A stretch of DNA of 64,000 nt from Verrucomicrobiaceae bacterium (GCA_015075365.1 JABTUN010000001.1:992001-1056000), one strand, 5' to 3'. Shown: positions 8,957 through 17,969, numbered from the stretch's first letter. Program-made: numbers and translations. The notes: a model not told the origin generated them from the sequence alone.

Positions 8957-10314
8957 AGGTCGCGTGGCGCCTCCTTCGCCTTCGTCTCGCCATCGAGCAG
9001 CCTTGCCCATTTCGTCTCCAACGCGTCCAAACCTCTGAAGAAGGCCACAAAAGGCCGCGCGACGCACTTTTCGAGCAACGAATCAAGATAGCCGCGCTCG
9101 AGCGCGAAACGGTAAAGCCGGCGTTGCGTGCTCAAGGGCAGTTTCTGCTCCCACAACACGCCTTCCTCATGCGGGCGGCTGCCGATGGCGTTTTCGAGCT
9201 GGTGATGGTCGTGCAGCAAACTGGGCGCGCGCAGGAATTGCAGCGTGCGCAGGCAGGCGTGGCCGAGAAGATGCAAAAGGGCCAGATAGCGGAAGCCGAG
9301 GCCGATTTCGGCGATGATGATGCCGACTTGGGTGAGCGAGGCGAACGCGAGCGCCGATTTGATGTCGCTCTGCACCCGCCCGGCGAGATACGCGAAGGCT
9401 GACGTGCTCAAACCGAGCACCACGACGGCGGCTTGCAGCCAGATCGAGCTGTCGAGCACCGGACTCACGCGCAGCAGCAGGAACGCGCCGAGATGCACGC
9501 TGAGCGCGCCATAAAACACCGCGCTGGACGGCGTCGGGCCTTCCATCGCACGCGGCAGCCAGCCGGAGAACGGCACCAGGGCGGATTTGCCCGCCGCCGC
9601 GATTACAAACAGCACGCCGAGCATCGTGAAGTGCGGCCCGATGAGCAGCGGATCGTGCGCGGGCCATGCTTTTTCGCCGACGAGGTGGTCAAAGTCACCC
9701 GCGCCGTTGATTTCATGCATCAAGATGGCCGCGAGCAGCAGCGCCACATCGCAAAAGCGATACACGATCCACACGCGCAGCCCGTTGCGCGGCGGAGCAG
9801 GGAGCTCGTGGAAGAACGCGATCAGCAGCACCGAGGACAAGCCCACCATTTCCCAGCCAGCGAAGAGCGTCTCCACCGTTTCGGACAACGACGCGGTGAC
9901 CATGCCGAGCAGGAAAATGGCAAACAGCACGAAGAAGCGCTGGTAGCCCGGTTCGCGATGCAGATAGCGCGTGGAGAATGCCCCGATCACCGCGCACAGC
10001 ACCAGCGTGAGCATGACATACGAAAGCGAGAGCAGATCGAGCACGAACTCGAACTTCAGATGGTAGTGTGGCGTGATCACCCAGTCGCCGAGCTCGATGG
10101 GATGCTGCGGCACGCGCTGCCACAACATGATCACCGCGGCGGAAACGGCGGCGAGCAGGCTGATGGAGATCGTGCTTTGAATGAGCTTGCCGGTGACCTC
10201 CTCACCCAGCCTGCGGTGCAGCAAAAACACGCTGAAAAACACCGCCAGCAGCAGCACCGGTGCTGCGACGATGGACAGACCGAGGGTGGTTAGAAGCTGG
10301 GTGGTGTCACTCAT
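8953..10314 (-). CDS. dabB: DabB/NuoL-like membrane subunit, copy 2
   Basis: A 453-residue NuoL-type membrane protein, close in layout to DabB1. It keeps the TM5 glutamate (LFAGWEMVGLSS) and TM7 lysine (AAAGKSALVPFSGWLPRAMEGPTPSSA). The ATG at 10314 (MSDTTQLL) sits 7 bp after the dabA2 stop; a longer reading frame to 10461 only overlaps dabA2 and has no coding character. With DabA2 it should form a membrane-potential or ion-gradient driven CO2-to-bicarbonate pump. Confidence 0.86.
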   Translation of the reverse strand: MSDTTQLLTTLGLSIVAAPVLLLAVFFSVFLLHRRLGEEVTGKLIQSTISISLLAAVSAAVIMLWQRVPQHPIELGDWVITPHYHLKFEFVLDLLSLSYVMLTLVLCAVIGAFSTRYLHREPGYQRFFVLFAIFLLGMVTASLSETVETLFAGWEMVGLSSVLLIAFFHELPAPPRNGLRVWIVYRFCDVALLLAAILMHEINGAGDFDHLVGEKAWPAHDPLLIGPHFTMLGVLFVIAAAGKSALVPFSGWLPRAMEGPTPSSAVFYGALSVHLGAFLLLRVSPVLDSSIWLQAAVVVLGLSTSAFAYLAGRVQSDIKSALAFASLTQVGIIIAEIGLGFRYLALLHLLGHACLRTLQFLRAPSLLHDHHQLENAIGSRPHEEGVLWEQKLPLSTQRRLYRFALERGYLDSLLEKCVARPFVAFFRGLDALETKWARLLDGETKAKEAPRDL

Positions 10315-10321
10315 GTTCACT

Positions 10322-13300
10322 TCATGCGGGGATGGCGGCGAGGATCTCCGCGAACTCCAAGTGATCGCGCCAGCCAGTGTACCATTCCTTGGAGGAGGCG
10401 GCGACAGGCAGCGGACCGGCCTGGAACTGATAAAGCTCGAACTGGCCGTCATGCCACACACTGAGGGCGCCCGTGGCCGGGTCCATCAGCGCGACCTGCA
10501 CCCAGAGCTTCGTGACCATCGTCTTGATCGCGGCGTTCTTCTCCATGATCGCCAAAAAGGCCTCCGCCGTCGTCTCGATGACGAAGAGCAAACGCACCGG
10601 CTCGTGAATCTCGACCATCTGCCACGGCAGGCCGGTGCGCAGATCGCTCATCGCGCCGTCCATGACGCCGAGCAGGCCGGTGATGTTGTGCGGGAGCTTC
10701 GAGCCGCTGCCCCAGCCGGGTGAGTCGACATATGAGAAGTAATATTCCAGATTGATGCCGCTGCACACCGGCACCACCGCGCCCAGGATGCGCGCGAGAA
10801 TGGCCGTATCCGCGTCGTCTTGAACGGGATCGTAAGAGACGAGGAAGGCGCGGCGGTCCAAAAACAGGCCGCGTGTCTTTTCACGACGCCCGACGATGCA
10901 GATGGCGTTCGTGGCGTGGCCCCATTCGGGCCGCACTTGGGACAAATCTTCGGAACGGCCTTCCATGTGGCGTTTCGCGGCGGTTTGCGTGAGTCCGAGC
11001 GGCGCGGAGCCGAATCGGCGGGCGCGTTCGTGCGCGTTGCGCTCCACGGCCTCGGTCATGGCCTTGCAGGCCACCTCAAACTCGAACTGATGCGTCGGCG
11101 GCACGCGGTCCACGTCGGAGAAGGTGATGTTGTCGTTCGCCGTGTTGTGCAGGCCGCCGATGAAGACGGTGTCGGTGGGGATCTCGATGCCGCGCTCCTT
11201 CAAGGCGGCGCGGATGCGTGAGTCGTTGAGGATCTCCGCAATGGCGCGCGCATTTGGCCCGCCCACGCCGCCGCCGCAGGCACCGCAGTCGTGCGCGGAC
11301 TCGTGCGGGTTGTTCATGCTGGTGGAGCCGTGGCCGAACACGAGCACGACACGCGCAAAATTCGTCGTGAGGCCGATGTCGCGCAGGATGCGTTCGGCGA
11401 TGGCGATCATTTCCTGCGGCAGGAAGCCGTGGCCTTCCTCCTCCGGCGATGGCTTTTCACAACTGCGCTCCAGTTTGAGCCGCGTGACCGGCGGCGGCGC
11501 GATGAAGCTGCCAAAAAAGCCGCGAAACCGCGCCGTGAGCCGTGGAAACACCACGCGGGCCACCAATGGCACCGTGGCGAGCAATCCGAACGCGGCGGAG
11601 AAGAACGCGCCGCTCACGATCCGGCGGCTGCCGCCATGAAAACTCGTCAGCGCCATGCCGAGACGACGCCGCGCGCCGCTGCGGCGTTTTTCCTCATCGA
11701 GCAGACGACGATCCACGATCTCAGACACCCAATGCTGCGGCCGCACAACCACCGGGCACAGCGGCGTGAAGTCCGCCGCCGCCGCGCCGCGGTAGTACAT
11801 CACCACGCCGAAGAAACCAGCCGCTCCGAAGGTCTCCGCAGTTGGGGCGACCTCCTCGACATGCCTCCGAATGGACTCCTCACGCTCGTCGATGCAAAAC
11901 ACGGCCTGAAATGAAGGACGATGCTTCGGTTTGACGCTGCGACCTTTGCGCGAGGCGAGCGCGTCGAGCGTCTGCACGCGGAAACGATGCTCATAGGCGA
12001 GATGAAACACGCGGCGGCGTTCCAGCTCGTCGAAACCCTCGACTTCATCGAACAAACCGGCCCAGCCGGCGGTTTCGAGATGGAAAAGCTGCTCCGGCGT
12101 CCAGCCGAGCACTTGCGCCAGTTGGAAGACGAGGAAGGCGCGTTGCTTGTCGCAGGTCGGAATGGCCGAGGGGAGCTGCGCGGCGAGCTTTTCCCGCATT
12201 TCGGCCAAAGTGCCCGCGTAGCCGAGGGATGCCTTCGCGGCGGCTTGGAGCGCAAAACGCTCCAATAACAGCCTCACAGCCAGAAAGTCGATCAACGTGC
12301 CCTCTGGCACCGCGTGATGCACGCGGTCCGCGCGCTGCTCGACATGCCAGATCATGCCACCCCAGCCGCGCAGGGCCAAAAAGGTCGCGGAGAGGAAGTT
12401 TTCGACCTCATCGGCCTTCACGCCGAGCGCGGTGAGAGATTCCTCGATGCTGGCGAGCGCAGTGACTTTGTCGGTTTGCAAACGCGTAACCTCATCCTTC
12501 AAACCGGTCATCCACCACGCGGAGGAGGCGTTGCCTTGCTCATGCAGAGCGCAGAACGACGTGTAGAAACCCGCATCACGCTCCGGCAGCGCCCAGTGTG
12601 CGATGCCTTGATCGAGAAAGGCAGAGCAGAAGCGGATGAGCACGTCATTGACGAGCAGATCGCTGTCCGAGCCACCGAGCGCGTGAAGCAGGTCACGATG
12701 GCGCACGAGCGGCTTCGTGACCGGTGTGCGCCCGCCCGCGAGGCGCACGCCCTCGCGGCAGACCTCCCAAAGCGCGGACATGGTGAAGGCCTCCCAGCGC
12801 TCGTCGCTCCAGTCCTCGATGCGTGTTTCTTTGAAGCGCAGAAACAGATCGTCGATCCACGCGGGCCTCTCCACATCAGGCAGTGAGCCGCGCAGCCTGC
12901 GCATGACCCAGTGCCGTGTCTCGGTGATGAGCCTGCGGCGCTCGATCTCGGCCACATCGCGCCGCGCCTTGATGAGCGCGTCGGTTTCCGCCATGAACCA
13001 GTCGAGCTCGCGTCCGTCGCCGCTGCGCAGCGGATGCTGGAGCATCGCGAGCCGCAGATCGAACCGCTTCGCAAGCCCATGCACGCTCTGCGCGGCCTTT
13101 TCACCGAGATCACGCTCCAAAACGGCACGCAATTCATCAAAGCGGATGCGCCCGCGAGTCAGCTCCTCGCGGTAGCGGTCCTCCGAAAGATACGGCTCGC
13201 ATCCAAACACCCGGGAACCCGTGCGCACCGCCTGATCAAAGGTCTGATGCTCGAAGGCATGCAGCGTGTTGTGGTGAATGAAAACGCCAATCGGCCCCTG

Positions 13301-13363
13301 CGCCGGCAGCAAATGCGCCGCATGCTGGATTTGGTGGGCGAGATGCTGGCGGAAGTCGGTCAT
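10322..13363 (-). CDS. dabA: DabA-type inorganic carbon transporter catalytic subunit (DUF2309), copy 2
   Basis: A 1013-residue DUF2309 protein. Zinc ligands by position: C490 and D492 in AVFCIDER, H678 in VFGHGS and C693 in the CGACGG motif. The N-terminus carries the same Q-G-P-I-G-V-F-I-H-H-N-T-L-H-A-F block as DabA1. The EREES sequence after CID is shared with DabA1 but not with DabA3 (VRSEV), so copies 1 and 2 form one subtype. It is the second gene of the minus-strand operon, starting 6 bp past the sulP2 stop. Confidence 0.93.
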   Translation of the reverse strand: MTDFRQHLAHQIQHAAHLLPAQGPIGVFIHHNTLHAFEHQTFDQAVRTGSRVFGCEPYLSEDRYREELTRGRIRFDELRAVLERDLGEKAAQSVHGLAKRFDLRLAMLQHPLRSGDGRELDWFMAETDALIKARRDVAEIERRRLITETRHWVMRRLRGSLPDVERPAWIDDLFLRFKETRIEDWSDERWEAFTMSALWEVCREGVRLAGGRTPVTKPLVRHRDLLHALGGSDSDLLVNDVLIRFCSAFLDQGIAHWALPERDAGFYTSFCALHEQGNASSAWWMTGLKDEVTRLQTDKVTALASIEESLTALGVKADEVENFLSATFLALRGWGGMIWHVEQRADRVHHAVPEGTLIDFLAVRLLLERFALQAAAKASLGYAGTLAEMREKLAAQLPSAIPTCDKQRAFLVFQLAQVLGWTPEQLFHLETAGWAGLFDEVEGFDELERRRVFHLAYEHRFRVQTLDALASRKGRSVKPKHRPSFQAVFCIDEREESIRRHVEEVAPTAETFGAAGFFGVVMYYRGAAAADFTPLCPVVVRPQHWVSEIVDRRLLDEEKRRSGARRRLGMALTSFHGGSRRIVSGAFFSAAFGLLATVPLVARVVFPRLTARFRGFFGSFIAPPPVTRLKLERSCEKPSPEEEGHGFLPQEMIAIAERILRDIGLTTNFARVVLVFGHGSTSMNNPHESAHDCGACGGGVGGPNARAIAEILNDSRIRAALKERGIEIPTDTVFIGGLHNTANDNITFSDVDRVPPTHQFEFEVACKAMTEAVERNAHERARRFGSAPLGLTQTAAKRHMEGRSEDLSQVRPEWGHATNAICIVGRREKTRGLFLDRRAFLVSYDPVQDDADTAILARILGAVVPVCSGINLEYYFSYVDSPGWGSGSKLPHNITGLLGVMDGAMSDLRTGLPWQMVEIHEPVRLLFVIETTAEAFLAIMEKNAAIKTMVTKLWVQVALMDPATGALSVWHDGQFELYQFQAGPLPVAASSKEWYTGWRDHLEFAEILAAIPA

Positions 13364-13369
13364 GCCGGG

Positions 13370-14851
13370 TTATGCCTTGGCAGCGGCGGGAAGGGATTTG
13401 CCCTGGCGCGGCTTGCCTGCTTCAGCGGGCTTGTACCATTCCTCGTGGGTTTCGTCGATGTCCACATGACCACCAGTCTTCTCGTGGTTTTCACGCCATC
13501 CATGCAGGGCTTCAAAGGCCGCGTGGTCGATGAAATCGACGGCGAGGTCGATGTCCACATTGTGGCCGGCGGGAATTTTGGACAGCTCGGCGTTCAGCCT
13601 CGGCACGGAGGCAAAGGTGAGGGTGCCACTGATCTGCACATGCCATTTGCCCTCGCGTTGCTCCATTTTGACGGAGGTGTTGGAGAGGCGGCGCAGCAGG
13701 AAGAACACACTCAAGCCCAGGCCGATACCCACGCCGGCGAGGAGGTTCACGCAGGTGACGCCGAGCACGGTGGACCAGTAGATGAAGACCTCGTTGTGCT
13801 TCGTCAGCTCCTTGATGTGATGAAGATTCACCAAGTTGATGCCGACGTGGACCAGCAGGCCCGCGAGCACGGCCAGCGGGATTTGCTCAATGACCCCACC
13901 GAGGAAGAGGGCAAAAATGAGCACCCAAACGCCATGAAAAATGGCCGACCAACGCGAGGCGGCGTTGGCCATGATGTTTGCGGAGGAACGCACGATGACC
14001 CCGGTGATCGGCAGGCCGCCGAGCAGGCCGGAAACGAGGTTGCCCGCCCCCTGGGCGCTGAGTTCCTTGTCCAGATTCGAGCGCACACCGCTGTGCAGCT
14101 TGTCGGTGGCGACGGCACAGAGCAGCGACTCAATGCTGGCGATCAGAGCAACGGTGATCACTGCCACGATGAAGCTGCCCCATTCCGCAGGCGGGGTGAG
14201 TTTGGTCAGCGCGAAGGTTTCCGGCAGATCCACGCGCTTCACGTCCATGTTCACGACGAGTGAGACCACGGTGCCGGCCACCACGGCCACGAGCGGGCCA
14301 GGAATGGCCTTCAGCGCGGGCACCTTGAGCTTCTTCCAGATGATGAGGATCGCGATGGTGAGGAAACCGAGCACCGCCGCCTGGGTGTTGAGAATGCCGA
14401 GCTGCTTCGGAATGCCGATCAGATTCACCAGCGGCGAGCTCTGCGGCGACCCACCGAGAACGACATGGATCTGCGCCAGCGCAATGGAGATGCCGATGCC
14501 CGCCAGCATGCCATGCACCACCGATGGCGCGATGATGAGCGCCCCGCGCGCCACCTTGAACCATCCAAGCACGAGTTGCAGCGCACCCGCACAAGCCGTG
14601 ATCAAACACATCGTCTCCCAGCCAAATTTGGCGACCAAACCGGCCACCACGACCGTCAAACCCGCGGCCGGCCCCGAAACCTGAAGCGGCGATCCCGCCA
14701 GCAGTCCGGTGACAATCCCGCCCGCCACCGCACCGATGAGGCCGGCAATGATCGGAGCACCAGAGGCGAGCGCGATGCCGAGGGAGAGCGGCACGGCGAC
14801 GAGAAATACAACAAGGGAGGCGGGTAGGTCGCGGCGGAGTGTGCTGATCAT
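13370..14851 (-). CDS. SulP family anion (probable bicarbonate) transporter with STAS-like tail, copy 2
   Basis: A 493-residue SulP permease, first gene of the five-gene minus-strand operon. It has the AVPLSLGIALASGAP and VSGPAAGL motifs, about 11-12 membrane segments and a C-terminal STAS-like region from about residue 400. It is clearly paralogous to copy 1. Starting an operon with SulP and following with DabA/DabB suggests coordinated use of bicarbonate import and CO2 hydration. Two inverted repeats lie directly upstream of the start. Confidence 0.87.
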   Translation of the reverse strand: MISTLRRDLPASLVVFLVAVPLSLGIALASGAPIIAGLIGAVAGGIVTGLLAGSPLQVSGPAAGLTVVVAGLVAKFGWETMCLITACAGALQLVLGWFKVARGALIIAPSVVHGMLAGIGISIALAQIHVVLGGSPQSSPLVNLIGIPKQLGILNTQAAVLGFLTIAILIIWKKLKVPALKAIPGPLVAVVAGTVVSLVVNMDVKRVDLPETFALTKLTPPAEWGSFIVAVITVALIASIESLLCAVATDKLHSGVRSNLDKELSAQGAGNLVSGLLGGLPITGVIVRSSANIMANAASRWSAIFHGVWVLIFALFLGGVIEQIPLAVLAGLLVHVGINLVNLHHIKELTKHNEVFIYWSTVLGVTCVNLLAGVGIGLGLSVFFLLRRLSNTSVKMEQREGKWHVQISGTLTFASVPRLNAELSKIPAGHNVDIDLAVDFIDHAAFEALHGWRENHEKTGGHVDIDETHEEWYKPAEAGKPRQGKSLPAAAKA

Positions 14852-14854
14852 GGA

Positions 14855-14880
14855 ATGATGAAGTTAATGCACTTCATCAT
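14855..14880. promoter_or_regulatory. Perfect 10-bp inverted repeat (operator candidate) at the sulP2 start
   Basis: ATGATGAAGT, a 6-bp TAATGC spacer, then ACTTCATCAT: perfect 10-bp arms 3 bp upstream of the sulP2 ATG. A CbbR/LysR-like TTA-N7-TCA pattern is contained in it. Its place over the likely ribosome-binding region suggests a repressor site or an mRNA hairpin controlling translation. Confidence 0.5.
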
Positions 14881-14949
14881 GCAGCCTGCCATGGGAGGGG
14901 TAAAACGCTTCTTTGTGGCGGTGCTGCAATTTCCGACCAGCCGCCCAAG

Positions 14950-14966
14950 TCAGTCAAAATGACTGA
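14950..14966. promoter_or_regulatory. Perfect 7-bp inverted repeat upstream of the sulP2-dab2 operon
   Basis: TCAGTCA-AAA-TGACTGA, about 100 bp upstream of sulP2. The gap from 14852 to 15037 holds no other gene, so this and the repeat at 14855 are the visible control elements for the operon. The binding protein is unknown; the adjacent response regulator is one candidate. Confidence 0.4.
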
Positions 14967-15037
14967 TGGTAACTTTTTTCAAAGATGCCGAGAGAGCATG
15001 GCGCACAGCCACGTCAACCATCACGATACGGATCTTC

Positions 15038-15169
15038 CTAGATTTGGCCCTGTTTGAGATGACGCCTGATGGCGGGCCAGAACCTGGCCACGATGGCGAA
15101 AGCGATGATGGTGAAGGCCGCGAAGGTGTCGTAATCAGCATCTTTGGAGAGTTCGAGCATCGTGTTCAT
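15038..15169 (-). CDS. Possible 43-residue single-pass membrane protein
   Basis: An ORF starting ATG at 15169 encodes MNTMLELSKDADYDTF, then one hydrophobic helix (AAFTIIAFAIVARFW) and a short basic tail. It has the orientation of the sulP2-dab2 operon and lies 186 bp upstream of it, in the 493-bp gap between the response regulator and sulP2. Hydrophobicity and the basic C-terminal edge look like a real small membrane subunit, but there is no clear ribosome site and no family was recognised. The rest of the gap (15170-15344) shows only a weak CTCAG/CTGAG dyad near 15299. Confidence 0.35.
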   Translation of the reverse strand: MNTMLELSKDADYDTFAAFTIIAFAIVARFWPAIRRHLKQGQI

Positions 15170-15344
15170 GACAGCGTGGGTTTGTGGGTTGGCGAACTGA
15201 AATGTTGACGGAACACACATCAGCATGTGGACCCGCTTACACAAAATATGATCACACACCTGACCGCCGTCACCAATGCGCAGACTCTCTCTTCAAATCT
15301 CAGTAAACTGCTGAGCCGGTGTCATCTCCGGGAGGATTTCCTTG

Positions 15345-16025
15345 TCACCCCTGATCCGCCGCCCAGCGGGTGGCGTGGTGTACCAATTCGGTGTTGTTCT
15401 TGATTCCCAGTTTACGTTTGATGTGGTTGCGGTGCGTGTCCACGGTCTTGATGCTGAGATGCAGGACTTCAGCGATTCCCTGGGGCTCCCTACCTTGGCC
15501 GATGTGTCGATAGATCTCGAACTCCCGGTCGGTGAGTGTGGAGACGGAAGAAGCCTTTTTTTGCTGTCCCGCAGGTTTGGCCAGGGTGTCGAGAATGAGA
15601 GCTGAGATGTTCTCACTGACGCAGATGCCGCCGCCGAGCACCCTGCGCACCGCCTTGATGACTTTTTCCGGACCTTCCTGCTTCATGATGTAACCCCGCC
15701 CGCCGGCGCGGATGACACGCTCGGCATAGAGCGCCTCGTCGTGCATGGAGATGATGAGCACCGGCGTCTGCGGGTGCCCTGCCCGAATGTCTTTGAGCAG
15801 TTCGAGGCCGCCTTTTCCTGGCAGGCTCATGTCCAGCAGCACCAGGTCGGGACTGAGGCTTTCAAGGGCACGCATGGCCTGTGTGGCATCGTGCGCCTCG
15901 CCACACACGACGAGGTCTTTCTCAAGGTTCACGAGGCCGGTGAGCCCGGCGCGGAAGACCGGGTGGTCATCAACGATGAGGACGCGTTTTTTGAGGGCTT
16001 GCAGGTCGGTGCTTGGAGGTGGCAT
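15345..16025 (-). CDS. NarL/FixJ-type response regulator
   Basis: A 226-residue two-domain regulator. The receiver domain (about 13-130) has acidic residues D19-D20 in LIVDDHP and the phospho-acceptor D65 in LLDMSLPG. The C-terminal LuxR-type helix-turn-helix is seen from STLTDREFEIYRHIGQG to LSIKTVDTHRNHIKRKLG. The ATG at 16025 is preferred over the upstream in-frame start at 16100, which lies inside the kinase gene; both overlap the kinase end. With the kinase upstream it makes a two-component pair, and its place just before sulP2-dab2 makes that operon a possible target. Confidence 0.9.
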   Translation of the reverse strand: MPPPSTDLQALKKRVLIVDDHPVFRAGLTGLVNLEKDLVVCGEAHDATQAMRALESLSPDLVLLDMSLPGKGGLELLKDIRAGHPQTPVLIISMHDEALYAERVIRAGGRGYIMKQEGPEKVIKAVRRVLGGGICVSENISALILDTLAKPAGQQKKASSVSTLTDREFEIYRHIGQGREPQGIAEVLHLSIKTVDTHRNHIKRKLGIKNNTELVHHATRWAADQG

Positions 16026-17601
16026 GAGCGGGTGGGGCTGGGGCGGCCTGTAGCGGGAATGTGCAGGACACAGTCGTTCCGGAAGAGGTGCGGCTGTCAA
16101 TGGCGATGGTGCCGCCGATCATTTCGGCGCGGTAACGCATGATGCGCAGCCCCATGCCCTCATGCCCGGAGGCTGGCTCCTGCATGCCGATGCCGTCGTC
16201 ATGTACACGCAGCACGGCCTTGCCGCGCACTTTTGAGAGGCTCAAACGCACATTTTTCGCGCGGCCATGCCTCACGGCGTTGTTAATCGCCTCCTGGGCG
16301 ATGCGGTAGAGGTGCGTGCCGGTGCGCTGGTCCTCCAGCAGGATGTTGGCGCGGGATTCAAAGCGGCATTGGATGCCAAACAAATGCTCTGAACGCTCGG
16401 CAAGGTTCTTGAACGCCACCCCCAGGCCGCCCTGCTCAGGTGCCACGGGATGCAGCCCGCGTGCCAGGGCACGAGTGTGGTTCAGAGAGGTGCCGAGCAG
16501 GCTGCACAGTCTGCGCGCGGCCTCCTGCTCCGGGGAGTCATTCGCGGCCAGGGTCCGCGCCAGCACATCCGCCATCATCCATGCCCCGGCGAGCTGCTGC
16601 CCGAGGTCATCATGCAGATCCTGGCCTATGCGGCGCTGCTCACGCTCGCTGATGCGCAGGATTTCCTCCTCAAGCTGCCGTCGCGCCGCGATCTGCCCGC
16701 GCAACTCCGCCGTGCGCTCCTCCACGCGCTGCTCCAGCTCCGCGTTCAAGCGCAGGATGGTCTGCTCTGCCTGCTTGCGCTCCGTGATGTCGCGGGAGAT
16801 CTTTGAGAAGCCCGCTAGCCGTCCCGTGGCGTCGATGATGGGAGAAATGGTGAGCGACACGTCCAGGATCTGGCCGTTTTTGTGCTGCCGCTTGGTTTCG
16901 TAGTGGTCGATGCGCAGGCCGCGTTTGATCAGGCGCTTGAAGACGGCCTCATCATCCTCGGCCTCCGGTGGCCGCATGAAGGCCACGGTCCTGCCCACCA
17001 CCTCCGCTGCGGTGTAGCCGAAAATTCGCTCCGCGCCCGCGTTCCATGTCTCGATCACGCCATCGAGATTCATCGTGATAATGGAGTCGTCCGTTGTCTC
17101 CACCACCGCGGCCAGGCGGCGGTTCATGGCCTCCGCCGCCTCGCGTTCGGTGATGTCACGCGCGATGCCGCCGATTTCATAAGGTCGGCCGTTTTTGCGC
17201 CCGAGGACGATCCCTCGATCCGCCAGCCAGCGCACCTGGCCGTCGCGCCCCAGCACACGGTAGTGCGCCTCGTAGTCCTGTGTCTTGCCGTTGAACCACT
17301 GGCGCAGGGCCGTGCGCACCGCCGCCCGGTCTTCCGGATGAATCGACTCCTCCCAGAGCTGCGGACGCCGACGAAGCTGCTTCAAGCTCACGCCCCAGAT
17401 GCGTTCGAACGCTGGGCTGACGTAGGAAAAGCGCAAGGGATTCAGCTCCTGAAACCACAGCACATCCCCGATGTTCTCCACAAGCAGCCTGAAGCGCGCT
17501 TCGTTCGACTCCTGCGCGGCCTCCTGGGCAGGTTTCAGACGTTGGGTTTGCCTGGCTCGGGTGGGCTTCATGGCTTGCGGGTTATCTTTTCGAGTTGGCA
17601 T
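15970..17601 (-). CDS. Soluble PAS-PAS histidine kinase (HisKA_3 / NarX-like)
   Basis: A 543-residue kinase with no membrane segment, so it should sense a cytoplasmic signal. PAS/PAC domain 1 spans about 35-155, PAS/PAC domain 2 about 160-278, a coiled-coil linker about 278-315. The phospho-acceptor is H330 in GQDLHDDLGQQL (HisKA_3), and the HATPase_c domain follows (EAINNAVRHG, VHDDGIGM). It overlaps the response regulator gene by 56 bp, an operon arrangement. The signal is not known; redox, oxygen or a metabolite bound in PAS would be typical. Confidence 0.9.
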   Translation of the reverse strand: MPTRKDNPQAMKPTRARQTQRLKPAQEAAQESNEARFRLLVENIGDVLWFQELNPLRFSYVSPAFERIWGVSLKQLRRRPQLWEESIHPEDRAAVRTALRQWFNGKTQDYEAHYRVLGRDGQVRWLADRGIVLGRKNGRPYEIGGIARDITEREAAEAMNRRLAAVVETTDDSIITMNLDGVIETWNAGAERIFGYTAAEVVGRTVAFMRPPEAEDDEAVFKRLIKRGLRIDHYETKRQHKNGQILDVSLTISPIIDATGRLAGFSKISRDITERKQAEQTILRLNAELEQRVEERTAELRGQIAARRQLEEEILRISEREQRRIGQDLHDDLGQQLAGAWMMADVLARTLAANDSPEQEAARRLCSLLGTSLNHTRALARGLHPVAPEQGGLGVAFKNLAERSEHLFGIQCRFESRANILLEDQRTGTHLYRIAQEAINNAVRHGRAKNVRLSLSKVRGKAVLRVHDDGIGMQEPASGHEGMGLRIMRYRAEMIGGTIAIDSRTSSGTTVSCTFPLQAAPAPPAHATSKHRPASPQKTRPHR

Positions 17602-17622
17602 CAGTTTTGGACATCTCGTTCT

Positions 17623-17638
17623 GGCTGGTAAACCAGCC
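17623..17638. terminator. Small hairpin upstream of the kinase gene
   Basis: GGCTGG-TAAA-CCAGCC, a perfect 6-bp stem with a 4-nt loop, lies between the LysR remnant and the kinase start. It could be the terminator of the former LysR gene or a leader hairpin of the kinase mRNA. Confidence 0.3.
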
Positions 17639-17699
17639 TTTCAGCACAGTCTGCGGGGATTCTTCGGCAAGGTGGCCCACTGGGTGTGACTGTTTTTGT

Positions 17700-17869
17700 C
17701 TGCGAAGTTTTTGTCAGCCAGTGTTGCAAGAGGGAATTCAAGGTTCTTTTCCAAGGCCTTGATCTGTGCGCTGATCGTCGGCTGCGAAAGGTGCAGCCAC
17801 GCCGCTGCCAGCGCGGGCGACCTCCCAAAACAGGCGCAGATGGTGGTAGTTGAGGCGGGGTTCGTTCAT
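17700..17869 (-). pseudogene. Decayed LysR-family regulator N-terminus
   Basis: On the minus strand an ATG at 17869 starts MNEPRLNYHHLRLFWEVARA, the start of a LysR helix-turn-helix domain. After about 23 codons the frame is lost, and the next part of the domain (LHLSQPTISAQIKALEKNL) continues in another frame before the match ends near 17700. No effector domain remains. It resembles the intact LysR at 17970-18848 (NYHHLRYFRAIA), so it looks like a frameshifted, truncated paralogue. The remaining sequence from 17870 to 17969 shows nothing else recognisable. Confidence 0.65.
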
Positions 17870-17969
17870 GAACTAATAAATTTAAAGCAGGCCCAAGCAG
17901 GTAATGCAGACATTGAACCCCTCAGAACGTGTGCAGGAAGGTGAATGTCACATGTTCTGCGCGCTCCGG

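Noticed and set aside
15299..15315. CTCAG/CTGAG dyad downstream of the response regulator as a terminator
   Set aside because: The 5-bp stem with a 7-nt loop is too weak and has no U-tract.
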